Shown piece after piece: positions 36,041 through 45,418 of a stretch of 63,632 nucleotides of DNA. The stretch's first letter is position 1; each line of letters starts with the position of its first letter. The translations under genes and the position numbers were made by a program. The notes beneath the pieces are model-generated. The model was given only the letters and a program-made list of their open reading frames with translations, did not search any database and was not told the DNA's origin. The DNA is from an uncultured Bacteroidia bacterium. Its GTDB lineage: Bacteria; Bacteroidota; Bacteroidia; Bacteroidales; Prolixibacteraceae. The stretch covers positions 1 through 63,632 of the forward strand of contig CAIUUO010000148.1 of the NCBI GenBank assembly GCA_903902325.1, given 5' to 3'.

Positions 36041-38106
36041 AACGACCATGAGAGCCCGAACAAAAGAGTAGCTATCGGAGCAGGGTAGGTTGGAGAAGTA
36101 TAGAATCCTCCCTTGACAAACTGGGTGGCGAGGTTGGTATATTTGATATAAAATGCGGTTCTTTTTAATTTTATGTTGATAAACGCATCCACCCAGGCAT
36201 AATCTCCTATTTTCACTGACGTCTGACGGTAGAACATTCCGGTAGCAGGCGAATAAATATCTGCATAATAAGCTGTTTCATAGCGGGTATCCAGTCCAAA
36301 CTGAAAATAAAGCACCTTTGCGTACGTACTTTCGAAAAAGGTCGAATTTCTGAGACTTATTTCCGGAATGGCAAGACAGGTATTGGTTGTAGTATGCTGG
36401 TATACAATCCAATTGCGAATGTTTAATCCCCCAAATTTAAAATCCTTGTTCAACATTCCCTGCATAACGGAGAATTCAGTGTTGGCCTGTTCAGGTAACC
36501 CTTTTTCGTTGAAGAAAACGTACTTATTGATGATGCTGTAGTTGACGGAGGCTTTGAGTCTCCATCCAGGTTTGTCCAGTGTGGCGCCTGCTTTCAGAGT
36601 ATAGATCCTGTTGAAAGAATTCTCCCATTTGTAATGATTCGAATAATAGTGCTCATAAAAATAGTCAGGAGTTCGGTTCGACATCTTTCCAAATATCCTG
36701 ATCATTGAGGTATCTTTTTTAGCCCTGACAGGTTTTACCAGCTCTCCCGAAAGATCATAATCGAGTGCATTGCGCCCCTGAATCCAGGTCTTTCCTGTAA
36801 CCTTCCAGCTTAGGAAATGACCGTCATTCCTGTATGCTGAACCACCGATGTAAGTATTTGAATAGCCGTGACTCTGTGTTAACCCTACCGGCGGATGTGT
36901 CACTCCGGCAGAATCTACAGCGAGTTCCTGCTGCGGAAAATAAAGATTAACGATGTCATTGGAAATGAAAACCTGCTTGCCAAAAGTGTATTTTCTGTCA
37001 GGAGCTTCCAGAAATTTTACGACAAAACGGTTGGTCAGCACAGTTTGGCCGGATTTGTCGTTGGTGGCAGGATCCGCAGCGGTGCCCACTACTGTGTTGA
37101 TGTATGGGGCATGATCAGTTCCGTAAAATTTTACATTCCCCCTGTCGTCGGTATATAGGTAGGAAGGATTAGGATCGGCTTCGGTGAAAGCCCTTGTTGA
37201 TATCTGAAGGTCCAGGACATGCGCCAGGGCTACTCTCGGGATGAATTGCTGAAATATTTCCTTTTTGTCCTTCATCTCTTTCCAAACACCCAGTTTGTAC
37301 TGGTGTGTCAGTGCCAGGAACAAATTGGTGTTGGCAGAATTGACATCCGTAAGCCAAACCGTTATGTTTTCAGGCTTGATATCAGGGTTCTCAATATCCT
37401 TCGGGTTTGGAAGTCCGCCATTTTCCTGATTGTTAAATTTGTTGCTTCCCAAAGTTAGCCAGTAGTCGTAGCGATCGAAGGTTCCTCTTGTGAAGAGGCC
37501 TATACTTCTGTCTTTGGACTGTTGATTAAGGTATTTGCCCGAAGATCCTATTGAGTTGTACCAGAATCCGAAGTTAACATGCTTGTTGATATTCTGGGTA
37601 TGAAAAACCTTCATCAGGGTTTCGCCTTTTGGTTTGTTTTGAAACCACTGTCCATAGGTAATCAGGGTATATGGTTTGGTCGCATCGTAAAAATGGATTC
37701 CCCCGGGCCACAAGCCATAATCGAAATAGTTCTTTTGGAAAAGGAAATCACGATCGGTCTCTCTTCTTTGGAAAAAATCCTCAGATTGATAAGAATTTCC
37801 TACGTTTCCAAGTGATTCGACTGAAATTGAATTTTTTAAGATCGGATTGTAAATATGAAAATCCACAACACTGGTATCAACTTTTACCTCCACAGGTCTG
37901 GAAAGATCGTCTATTAATTTATACTCCCGCAACCTGAATATAACGGAGTCATTGCGTGTTTTTGCAACCTTGGCTTTTTTCTGGCTGCTGCCGGAGGGAG
38001 ACCGTTGTTGACCGGAATTTCCATCAAAACCCTGTGTTTGGGCGCTTGATATCAGGCATCCCAGCAAAAGCGCCGTAACGAACAGAAATTTTAATTGCAG
38101 ATTCAT
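36031..38106 (-). CDS. Putative outer-membrane porin (Porin_10 family)
   Basis: A 691-residue protein with a Sec signal peptide (MNLQLKF to ISSAQ, about 1-23), a low-complexity Ser/Gln/Lys linker, then a long beta-rich region of alternating aromatic strands (KPYTLITYGQWFQNKPKGE, YDYWLTLGSNKFNNQENGG) ending in an aromatic C-terminal residue pair (FYN). This pattern matches the bacteroidete putative porin family Porin_10. The -7 promoter element TATATTTG lies only 4 bases before the ATG, suggesting a leaderless transcript. Confidence 0.8.
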   Translation of the reverse strand: MNLQLKFLFVTALLLGCLISSAQTQGFDGNSGQQRSPSGSSQKKAKVAKTRNDSVIFRLREYKLIDDLSRPVEVKVDTSVVDFHIYNPILKNSISVESLGNVGNSYQSEDFFQRRETDRDFLFQKNYFDYGLWPGGIHFYDATKPYTLITYGQWFQNKPKGETLMKVFHTQNINKHVNFGFWYNSIGSSGKYLNQQSKDRSIGLFTRGTFDRYDYWLTLGSNKFNNQENGGLPNPKDIENPDIKPENITVWLTDVNSANTNLFLALTHQYKLGVWKEMKDKKEIFQQFIPRVALAHVLDLQISTRAFTEADPNPSYLYTDDRGNVKFYGTDHAPYINTVVGTAADPATNDKSGQTVLTNRFVVKFLEAPDRKYTFGKQVFISNDIVNLYFPQQELAVDSAGVTHPPVGLTQSHGYSNTYIGGSAYRNDGHFLSWKVTGKTWIQGRNALDYDLSGELVKPVRAKKDTSMIRIFGKMSNRTPDYFYEHYYSNHYKWENSFNRIYTLKAGATLDKPGWRLKASVNYSIINKYVFFNEKGLPEQANTEFSVMQGMLNKDFKFGGLNIRNWIVYQHTTTNTCLAIPEISLRNSTFFESTYAKVLYFQFGLDTRYETAYYADIYSPATGMFYRQTSVKIGDYAWVDAFINIKLKRTAFYIKYTNLATQFVKGGFYTSPTYPAPIATLLFGLSWSFYN

Positions 38107-38110
38107 GGCG

Positions 38111-38118
38111 CAAATATA
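38111..38118 (-). promoter_or_regulatory. -7 promoter element immediately before the porin ATG (leaderless?)
   Basis: Minus-strand TATATTTG is followed by CGCC and then the ATG. With transcription starting some 4-7 bases after TTTG, the mRNA would have almost no 5' leader. Confidence 0.5.
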
Positions 38119-38148
38119 GACATTTCGTCAGGATCAACGAATTTTGGA

Positions 38149-38175
38149 ATTTCGATTTTCGATTTTCGATTGAGG
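38149..38175. repeat. CGATTTT word repeat
   Basis: Three near-identical heptamers of the type TTTCGAT/TTTTCGA in tandem, in the 98-base gap between the porin and the Ca2+-ATPase. Reverse-complement copies (ATCGAAA words) occur at 51496-51537 and 57908-57945. Confidence 0.5.
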
Positions 38176-38204
38176 TCTGGTCATTACTGCCTTTAAGTTT
38201 TCCA

Positions 38205-41090
38205 TTAATTCCTGAGCCTTGCAAAGATTCGTCCCAGTTCTCCAATCCAAAGGACGACAGATGTAGAACAAATGATAACCATCCATTCTTTTATGGTCAA
38301 GGAAACGGTTCTGAAAACATCACCGCCAAATGTGACAATCAGCACCTGACCGGCAAGTATGACGATTGCTGTGATTACGAATCCAACAGACTTATGCAAT
38401 CCTTGAAAGGCCGAATTTCCCGATAAAAATGCTTTGGCATTGAATAAGTTCCAAAACTGGAGCATAACAAAAACAGTAAAAAACCTGGACAGGTTTAAAC
38501 GGGAGATATTTCCGTCAGGATCCGTAAGGAAATAAAGCAGCCCCAAAAGAAAAACAACAAAAATGAATCCAACTGTGAGGATGAATTTCCGCATTTGTTT
38601 GGTGATTATAAAATCATCATTCTTTCGTGGCTTGTGCTGCATGACCTTATTGTTGGGCGGCAATGATGCCAGTGCAGCTGCCGCGAAGGTATCCATGATC
38701 AGGTTGACCCAGAGCATCTGGGTGACTGTCAGCGGCATTTCTCGCCCGAAAATTGAACCCAGCAGGACAATGACAAGTGCGGTCACGTTGATGGTAAGCT
38801 GGAAGAGGATAAAACGCTGGATGTTCTGGTACAATGATCTTCCCCACATGACAGCAGTGGCAATGCTCTTGAATGAATCATCCAGGAGGGTAATGTCACT
38901 CGCTTCCTTGGCAACGGAAGTCCCGGATCCCATCGAAAGACCCACATCGGCAAAATTAAGAGCGGGAGCGTCATTGGTACCGTCACCGGTCACAGCTACA
39001 ATAGCACCTGTCCTTTGCAAGAGCTGGACCAGCCTCTGTTTATCCGTCGGACGGGCCCGGCACATAATTTTCAGTTTTCTTACCCGTTCAAGGGCATCTT
39101 CATCTGAAAGTCCTGCAAAATCTATACCTGTAATAAGTTGCTCCTCGCCATCCTCATCCTTCCATATTCCGATTTGACGGCCAATTTCCCGTGCCGTACC
39201 TGGAGTGTCACCTGTTACAATTTTAACATCTATCCCGGCATGCAGGCAATCTGCCACGGAGGCAGGAACATCTGGCCTGACCGGATCTGCAATGGCAACC
39301 AGGCCCATAAAACGAAGATTGAAGCTTTTGACCTTACCCAATACAATCCGATCCTTGTCATCTTCAATTTCTTCATAGGCAAACCCAAGTGTGCGCATGG
39401 CCTTATTCTGGTAATCCGTCAGCAGGGACTCAATTTGCTTTTTATATCCGTCAACCTTCATGGTTTGATCATTCACCTGAACTGACTGACAATGGTCCAA
39501 AACAATTTCAGGAGCTCCCTTGACGAAAAGTATCATTTTTCCTGCAGGTGTCCTGATAATGGTAGCCATGTATTTGCGCTCGGTCGAAAACGTCAGCTGT
39601 TCAATAACTTCCAGTTCATTCCTGTAATAAAGGTAGTTGGTGCCCTGGTCGTGAAGCCAGAATAGCAGAGCGGCTTCAGTCGGGTTACCGATCGGACGAA
39701 CATGGTTTGGATCCGTAAAGTCAAGGTAGGCAGTCGAATTTACGGATATGGCCATCCTGATAAGGTCGCTCTGTTCATTTTCGGACAGTTTCTGGGGCTC
39801 AATGCCAAAAAAATTGGTACGGTGGACCAGCATCTTATTTTGGGTGAGGGTACCTGTTTTGTCGGTGCAAATCACGGTGGTGGCGCCCATTGTCTCGCAG
39901 GCATGCATTTTCCGTACCAGGTTGTTGGACTGCAGCATGCGCCGCATGCTTAGTGCCAGGCTGAGGGTAACGCTCATCGGTAAGCCTTCCGGTACTGCTA
40001 CCACAATCAGTGTCACGGATACCATAAAGTAAGATAATATCCTCCCTGCCGTGACCAGTGAAACCCACGCTTCTGGCTGGGTCAGATTGATGCCAAAAAG
40101 CCACGCAATTGCTGCCAGAATGGTGAATGTAGATAACCCTGTCAGCATCCATCTGAGCCAGCTGCCGTTTTCAATACTACCGGGAGTTTTAAGTTTTTGG
40201 TTGATGTATGCCAATCCATCAAAAGCAATGGGTACCCAAACTTTTGCCAGCGCGATCATCATGGAGATAATTACGAGTGTAGTCGAAATTTTCTGAGCCA
40301 GGGTCATTACGGTTGCACCTGAATGGATGTCCTTGAAAAACAGAACGACAAAGGTTAGCGCTGCCAACAGGAAACCAACCACTCCGATGAGCCTGGCTAA
40401 GGCATCCAACTGCTTGTTCAAGGGTGTCTCCTGGCCACTCATCCTGGTGGATTCGTGGGCAACCTTTCCATATTCTGTCTGATCACCAACATTGACAATC
40501 TCCGCAGTGCAGTGGCCATCTACCACTGTGGTTCCCTTGTAAACCATGTTAGAGGGGTAGGTGGCCTCTTCATCGAAATCGCTTTCCTGGATGGTTTTGT
40601 TAATGACAGGTTCTCCCGTCAGGGATGATTCATTGATTTGCAGTGAAACCGCTTCAATTAATTGTCCGTCTGCAGGAACTTCATCACCTGCAGAAAGAAG
40701 TACCAGATCTCCCACAACGATGGAGGCTTTCGGAACTTCGCTTATATTTCCATTCCTGATTGCTTTCACCAGCGTTTCATCGTTGACTTTGTTGAGCAGA
40801 TCAAATTTTTTATTGGCGTCCAACTCAAACCAAAAGGCAACACCTGTGGCGAGAAGAATCGCAAAGAAAATTCCGATTGTCTCCGCGAATTCATGGTGCA
40901 CGAAGGAAATCCCCAAAGAAAGGAACGCGGCAATTAATAGAATCCTGATGATCGGATCTTCAAATTTTTCAATAAAAAGCTTCCAGACCGAGGTTTTTGG
41001 TGGAGGAGTAAGAAGGTTAGGCCCGTGAATTTTACGGCTGGCGGCTATTTCAGCATCAGACAGTCCGGTTAATGTTTTTTTTGATTCCAT
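38205..41090 (-). CDS. Calcium-translocating P-type ATPase (PMCA-like)
   Basis: A P2-type cation ATPase of about 961 residues in the inner membrane. It shows the actuator TGEP, the PEGLP cation-site helix, the phosphorylation motif CDKTGTLTQNK, a nucleotide-binding KGAPE, and the hinge TGDGTNDAPAL. About ten membrane segments are distributed as in plasma-membrane Ca2+ pumps. Ca2+ export is inferred from this subgroup likeness. The frame extends to 41123, but the ATG at 41090 (MESKKTL) is the more plausible start. It is divergent from the TetR gene, whose operator lies 190 bases upstream. Confidence 0.9.
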   Translation of the reverse strand: MESKKTLTGLSDAEIAASRKIHGPNLLTPPPKTSVWKLFIEKFEDPIIRILLIAAFLSLGISFVHHEFAETIGIFFAILLATGVAFWFELDANKKFDLLNKVNDETLVKAIRNGNISEVPKASIVVGDLVLLSAGDEVPADGQLIEAVSLQINESSLTGEPVINKTIQESDFDEEATYPSNMVYKGTTVVDGHCTAEIVNVGDQTEYGKVAHESTRMSGQETPLNKQLDALARLIGVVGFLLAALTFVVLFFKDIHSGATVMTLAQKISTTLVIISMMIALAKVWVPIAFDGLAYINQKLKTPGSIENGSWLRWMLTGLSTFTILAAIAWLFGINLTQPEAWVSLVTAGRILSYFMVSVTLIVVAVPEGLPMSVTLSLALSMRRMLQSNNLVRKMHACETMGATTVICTDKTGTLTQNKMLVHRTNFFGIEPQKLSENEQSDLIRMAISVNSTAYLDFTDPNHVRPIGNPTEAALLFWLHDQGTNYLYYRNELEVIEQLTFSTERKYMATIIRTPAGKMILFVKGAPEIVLDHCQSVQVNDQTMKVDGYKKQIESLLTDYQNKAMRTLGFAYEEIEDDKDRIVLGKVKSFNLRFMGLVAIADPVRPDVPASVADCLHAGIDVKIVTGDTPGTAREIGRQIGIWKDEDGEEQLITGIDFAGLSDEDALERVRKLKIMCRARPTDKQRLVQLLQRTGAIVAVTGDGTNDAPALNFADVGLSMGSGTSVAKEASDITLLDDSFKSIATAVMWGRSLYQNIQRFILFQLTINVTALVIVLLGSIFGREMPLTVTQMLWVNLIMDTFAAAALASLPPNNKVMQHKPRKNDDFIITKQMRKFILTVGFIFVVFLLGLLYFLTDPDGNISRLNLSRFFTVFVMLQFWNLFNAKAFLSGNSAFQGLHKSVGFVITAIVILAGQVLIVTFGGDVFRTVSLTIKEWMVIICSTSVVLWIGELGRIFARLRN

Positions 41091-41280
41091 CCATTTGTTG
41101 ATTACCAACCAAATATACAGCATCTATTTGAAAAAGTGTCTGTCAAGGATACCTCAGATGAAAACAGGAAGCATATTTCGTGATTCCTTAACGTTTTTCG
41201 GTGATTTCTTTGACCTTATCGGGAGACAATAAGTCAGAAAGAAAAATTTTGAAAAATATTTTTGATTTTTAACCAAATAG

Positions 41281-41302
41281 TTTAACCAAATGGTTAAATT
41301 TG
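41281..41302 (+). promoter_or_regulatory. TetR operator overlapping a -7 promoter element
   Basis: A palindrome with perfect 8-base arms (TTTAACCA/TGGTTAAA, 2-base centre) at 41281-41298 overlaps TAAATTTG (41295-41302), a TAnnTTTG element. A second half-site, TTTAACCAAAT, lies just upstream at 41268-41278. It is 19 bases before the TetR ATG, fitting autorepression. Confidence 0.7.
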
Positions 41303-41320
41303 CATCGAAATATTTATTGG

Positions 41321-41923
41321 ATGAGTTCAGACACGACCAAAGAGAAGATTATCCAGGCGGCAAATGACGTATTTATCCTGAAGGGGATGGATGGCGCGCG
41401 AATGCAGGAAATTGCTGATGAAGCCGGGATTAACAAAGCTCTGCTCCATTACTATTTTCATTCCAAGGAGCAGCTTTTTAAGGAGGTTTTCTATGGGATA
41501 TTAAGCAAGCTAATACCAGGGCTGATTTTAATTTTCAAGGGTGAAGGTTCCTTGCCGGATAAAATTGAGGCAGTAGTTGCTGAATATGATTCATTCATGT
41601 TCAGGAATCCGTTTTTACCACAGTTTGTGATCAGGGAGATTAATCGTGATCCTGATCAGCTATCAGGATTCATGTCAGATAAGGGTCTGGATTTTGAATT
41701 GGTTGAAAAAATGATCAACAAGGCAGTGGAAGCAGGAACGATCAGGCAGATTACCTTCCCTCACCTGTTTGCAAACCTGATTGGAATGATTGTGATGCCC
41801 TATATTGGCCGACCCTTGTTTCAACGGAAACTTTTTAAAAATGATCCGGTAAAATATGATGAGTTTCTCAGGGAGCGAAGAGTAGTGATAACATATTTTA
41901 TCAAACAGGCCATGATCTGTTAG
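41321..41923 (+). CDS. TetR-family transcriptional repressor (CecR-like position)
   Basis: A TetR-family regulator of about 200 residues. The N-terminal HTH reads IIQAANDVFILKGMDGARMQEIADEAG and INKALLHYYFHSKEQLFKEVF. The C-terminal half is a helical ligand domain. The frame is open from 41300, but the ATG at 41321 clears the operator. It heads a plus-strand efflux cluster (TolC, HlyD, two ATPases, two permeases) with the same content as E. coli cecR-ybhGFSR, so it probably represses that pump and itself through the palindrome at 41281-41298. Control of the divergent Ca2+-ATPase is possible. Confidence 0.85.
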   Translation: MSSDTTKEKIIQAANDVFILKGMDGARMQEIADEAGINKALLHYYFHSKEQLFKEVFYGILSKLIPGLILIFKGEGSLPDKIEAVVAEYDSFMFRNPFLPQFVIREINRDPDQLSGFMSDKGLDFELVEKMINKAVEAGTIRQITFPHLFANLIGMIVMPYIGRPLFQRKLFKNDPVKYDEFLRERRVVITYFIKQAMIC

Positions 41924-41927
41924 AAGA

Positions 41928-42145
41928 GGATGACTGGGATGACTGGGACGAGTGGACGACATGACGAATCAAGGAGTAGATGGGCGAATGGAACTCCTGT
42001 CATACTGTGAAAAGGAAACGTGAAACGGAGAAACTGTGAACCGGTCTCCGAGCGGAGTCGAACGGAAAAGGATCGGACTGAAACTCAAATATTGACAAAA
42101 TGTTCTTATAGCCAACAGCTAATAGCTAACGGCTAACAGCTTATA
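41928..42145. repeat. Mixed word repeats between tetR and tolC genes
   Basis: In this 265-base gap, GATGACTGG/GACGAGTGG nonamers lie at about 41930-41957, GTGAAACGGAGAAACTGTGAAC words at about 42008-42040, and TAGCTAA/CGGCTAACAGC words at about 42109-42145. The last set is the reverse complement of the words at 30365-30401. No gene seen. Confidence 0.5.
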
Positions 42146-42188
42146 TGATAACTAGAAGATTATTGAAAGACTAATAATTAAAAGCAAA

Positions 42189-43448
42189 ATGAGACGAATA
42201 TTGATTTTACTCTTATTATTTAATGCCGGAATGGCATTCGGACAGGTGGGTACCATTAACCTGGAAGATTGCTACAGGCTGGCCCGGGAAAATTACCCGA
42301 AATTGTCGGATACGAAGCGGCAAAAAGAGATCAGCGATCTCAAACTTCAAAACTTTGATGTAGCCTGGAATCCGCAATTAAATCTGAATGGACAGGCTAC
42401 GTATCAGAGCGAAGTAACGAAGGTGAACGTCTCTATTCCCGGAGTCAATATCACTTCGCCTTCGAAGGATCAGTACAAGGCCTACCTGGATGTCAAACAG
42501 ACCATTTATGACGGCGGTTTAACCAGCGCCGGAAAGTCTGTCGAAAAATCGGGACTGGCTGCTGACCTGCAGAATTTTGAGGTTGAGATTTACTCCCTGC
42601 ATGAGAAGGTGAACCAACTCTATTTTACCGTTTTACTGATGAGTGAAAATGAGGAGGTGATGAAACTGAAAAGATCTGTGCTCGACGAGCGCATAAGGGT
42701 GATGGAGTCTGGTTTCAGGAATGGTATGGTAACTTCGAGGGATCTGGATATTCTGAAGGCGGAAAGGTTACTGACGGATCAGCAGATCAGTGACATTCAT
42801 GCTGAAAAACTCTCGGGTCTTGGATCATTGGGTATTCTGATTAATCAGAAACTGAACGAGGAAACCAAACTCCTGGAACCAATTAGAAATGAAAAAAGCA
42901 ATGAAATTTCACGCCCGGAGATCAGGTACTTCGATTTACTTGGGAGTAAAATAGATCAAAGTTCACAACTGTTGCTGAAAGCCAGGAATCCGAAGGTCTT
43001 TGGTTTCGGGCAGGCCGGTTACGGCAAACCCGGACTCAATATGCTCAAAAACTCCTTTGATCCTTATTATCTGGTCGGATTGGGGGTTTCGTGGACAGTC
43101 CTCGACTGGAAACAAACATCCAGAAATAGAAAAATCCTGGATGTTCAGAAAGAAATGGTTGGAAGTCAGAAGGCATCTTTCGACCAAAACCTTTCAATCT
43201 CCCTGTTCAAGGCGGATGAGGCCATTAAGAAGGCTGACCAGTTGCTGAAGATTGATGAAGAACTTGTGGCTTTGAGAACAAAAATTGCTAAAAGCTCTGC
43301 CTTGCAACTAGAAAACGGCGCAATCACATCTGCAGATTATGTGATCGACCTGAATGCTGCGACCCAGGCTTCTGTCAACCAGAAAAGCCATAAGGTGCAA
43401 CTGTTTTATGCCATTACCAATTATAATACTCTGACGGGAAAGCCCTAG
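42189..43448 (+). CDS. TolC-family outer-membrane efflux protein
   Basis: A 419-residue outer-membrane channel component. Signal peptide (about 1-19, ending AFG), then two repeats of long coiled-coil helices and short beta segments typical of TolC/OEP: NLEDCYRLARENYP at the N-terminus and LENGAITSADYVIDLNAATQA in the second repeat. It would form the exit duct for the ABC pump encoded downstream. 136 bases separate it from the adaptor gene. Confidence 0.88.
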   Translation: MRRILILLLLFNAGMAFGQVGTINLEDCYRLARENYPKLSDTKRQKEISDLKLQNFDVAWNPQLNLNGQATYQSEVTKVNVSIPGVNITSPSKDQYKAYLDVKQTIYDGGLTSAGKSVEKSGLAADLQNFEVEIYSLHEKVNQLYFTVLLMSENEEVMKLKRSVLDERIRVMESGFRNGMVTSRDLDILKAERLLTDQQISDIHAEKLSGLGSLGILINQKLNEETKLLEPIRNEKSNEISRPEIRYFDLLGSKIDQSSQLLLKARNPKVFGFGQAGYGKPGLNMLKNSFDPYYLVGLGVSWTVLDWKQTSRNRKILDVQKEMVGSQKASFDQNLSISLFKADEAIKKADQLLKIDEELVALRTKIAKSSALQLENGAITSADYVIDLNAATQASVNQKSHKVQLFYAITNYNTLTGKP

Positions 43449-43584
43449 GATAATGAGACAATGAGATAATTCGACGATTCGACAATGGCGGAAATTTACA
43501 TGCTGAGATTTTAGCGTGAATCTGTGAACCTGGGAAATGGAATGACCAAATGAAGAAAGTTGAAAATATAAATGAACAAAAGAT

Positions 43585-44490
43585 ATGAAAACTATGAGAA
43601 CTGGTAAAATGAATTGGATGATTGGATTGATTCTAGGGTTGGCAATATTCTCCTGCAACAATCAGAAGAATGCTTCGGATGCTTTTGGAAATTTTGAAGC
43701 GGATGATCAGCTGGTTTCTTCTGAAATTGCAGGAAAACTGCTTAGTTGCAATTTTGAGGAAGGCATGACCCTCCAAAAAGGAGCTGAAATTGCAACAGTC
43801 GATACGGTACCACTTGTATTGCAGATCAGTCAGCTGGAATCGCAAACGAAGACCGTTCTTGCCCGGAAGGAAAGTGTCAAAACACAAATAGCAGTGATTG
43901 ATCAGCAAAAGAAGAACCTTGACAAGGACCAGGTCAGGATTGCCAACATGCTGAAAGACGGCGCCGCTACCCAGAAACAGATGGACGATGTGACAGGAAA
44001 CATGGAGGTGTTTAACAAGCAGGTCAGCAATATCAGATCACAGGAAACGCAACTTTCAGCTGAAATGCAGGTGATTGTTACCCAACTGGCACAATTGCGG
44101 GATAAAATCAATAGGTGCCACATTCTGTCACCTATCAATGGGCTTGTTCTGGAAAGATACAAGAAGGCCGGCGAACTGGTTGGGCAGGGTCAATCCTTTT
44201 GCAGGATTGCAGATGTCTCCTCCCTGAATCTAAGGGTTTATGTTAGTGGCGATCAATTGCCACATCTCAAAATCGGTCAAAAGGTGAAAGTGATCATTGA
44301 TGATACTGCAACCAAAAACAAAACCATGGAGGGAACCGTTTCCTGGATCGCTTCAGAGGCGGAATTTACGCCCAAGATTATCCAGACCAAGGTTGAACGC
44401 GTTAAGTTGGTTTATGCAGTGAAAGTGAGGGTTCCGAACGACGGATCACTGAAAATAGGGATGCCCGGAGAGATAAAGTTCATTGATTGA
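43585..44490 (+). CDS. HlyD-family membrane-fusion (adaptor) lipoprotein, YbhG-like
   Basis: A 301-residue periplasmic adaptor. The N-terminal hydrophobic segment ends with a lipobox-like AIFSC (about 21-25). A biotinyl-lipoyl-like half (GKLLSCNFEEGMTLQKGAEIA), a helical hairpin (about 75-180), a second lipoyl half (HILSPINGLVLERYKKAGE) and a beta-barrel (VYVSGDQLPHLKIGQKVKV) follow. It bridges the ABC permeases to TolC. Its stop overlaps the frame of the next ABC gene and lies 8 bases before that gene's ATG. Confidence 0.88.
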   Translation: MKTMRTGKMNWMIGLILGLAIFSCNNQKNASDAFGNFEADDQLVSSEIAGKLLSCNFEEGMTLQKGAEIATVDTVPLVLQISQLESQTKTVLARKESVKTQIAVIDQQKKNLDKDQVRIANMLKDGAATQKQMDDVTGNMEVFNKQVSNIRSQETQLSAEMQVIVTQLAQLRDKINRCHILSPINGLVLERYKKAGELVGQGQSFCRIADVSSLNLRVYVSGDQLPHLKIGQKVKVIIDDTATKNKTMEGTVSWIASEAEFTPKIIQTKVERVKLVYAVKVRVPNDGSLKIGMPGEIKFID

Positions 44491-44497
44491 ACCACTC

Positions 44498-45418
44498 ATG
44501 ATAAAAATTGCGAACATAGAAAAAAGCTACGGCGACCTGAAAGCCCTGAAAGGGATATCGCTTGAAGTTGAAAAGGGTGAACTTTTTGGGCTGATAGGTC
44601 CGGATGGTGCAGGCAAAACGACGCTGATGCGCATCCTGGTTACCTTGTTGCTCCCGGATAAGGGATTTGCCTCACTCGACGGACTGGATGTTGTTGCCGA
44701 TTTTCGCAAGATCCGTTTGATGGTGGGTTACATGCCGGGCAGATTTTCACTTTACCAGGACCTTACAGTTGAGGAAAATCTGCAATTTTTTGCCACCGTT
44801 TTCGGTGGTACGGTGAAGAAAAATTATCACCTGATCAAGGACATTTACAGTCAGATTGAGCCTTTCAAAAACCGGCCCGCCGGCAAACTGTCGGGAGGTA
44901 TGAAGCAAAAACTGGCACTCTCATGCGCCCTGATTCATGCGCCCAAAGTGCTGATTCTGGATGAACCGACCACGGGTGTGGATGCGGTTTCCAGGAAGGA
45001 GTTCTGGGAAATGCTCAACAATCTGCGCAAGATGGGAATTACCATCATGGTATCCACACCCTACATGGATGAGGCCAATCTGTGCGACAGGGTAGCCCTT
45101 TTCCAGAACGGAAATGTCTTATCCGTTGATACGCCAAAAAATATTACAAACAGCTTCTCCAGAAAACTCTTGAGCGTCAAAATAGAAAGCACGGCACAAA
45201 GGTTCGAGACTGTCAATCTTTTGAAACAACTCAAGGGAGTCGATTCTGTATTTTCTTTTGGGGATACCATCCATGTAACCTGTGGTCAAAAGGATATGGA
45301 CGAGAATTCGATCAGGAAATATTTGATGGCGAAAGGACAGCAAAATGTCTCAGTTGACGAAATATCAGCTTCTATTGAAGATGTGTTCATGGAATTAATG
45401 CAAAAAGTTGACAATTGA
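44498..45418 (+). CDS. ABC transporter ATP-binding protein (first half of a YbhF-like pair)
   Basis: An ATPase of about 306 residues: Walker A GPDGAGKTT, signature LSGGMKQKL, Walker B VLILDEPTTGVD, and a roughly 90-residue C-terminal extension. It energises the ABC-2 permeases encoded downstream. The ATG at 44498 is chosen over the frame start at 44483 because it begins the family sequence MIKIANIEKSYG. Its last two codons and stop (GAC AAT TGA) are read from the TTGACAA heptamer array of the inserted element at 45408, so the original C-terminus may have been altered. Confidence 0.9.
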   Translation: MIKIANIEKSYGDLKALKGISLEVEKGELFGLIGPDGAGKTTLMRILVTLLLPDKGFASLDGLDVVADFRKIRLMVGYMPGRFSLYQDLTVEENLQFFATVFGGTVKKNYHLIKDIYSQIEPFKNRPAGKLSGGMKQKLALSCALIHAPKVLILDEPTTGVDAVSRKEFWEMLNNLRKMGITIMVSTPYMDEANLCDRVALFQNGNVLSVDTPKNITNSFSRKLLSVKIESTAQRFETVNLLKQLKGVDSVFSFGDTIHVTCGQKDMDENSIRKYLMAKGQQNVSVDEISASIEDVFMELMQKVDN

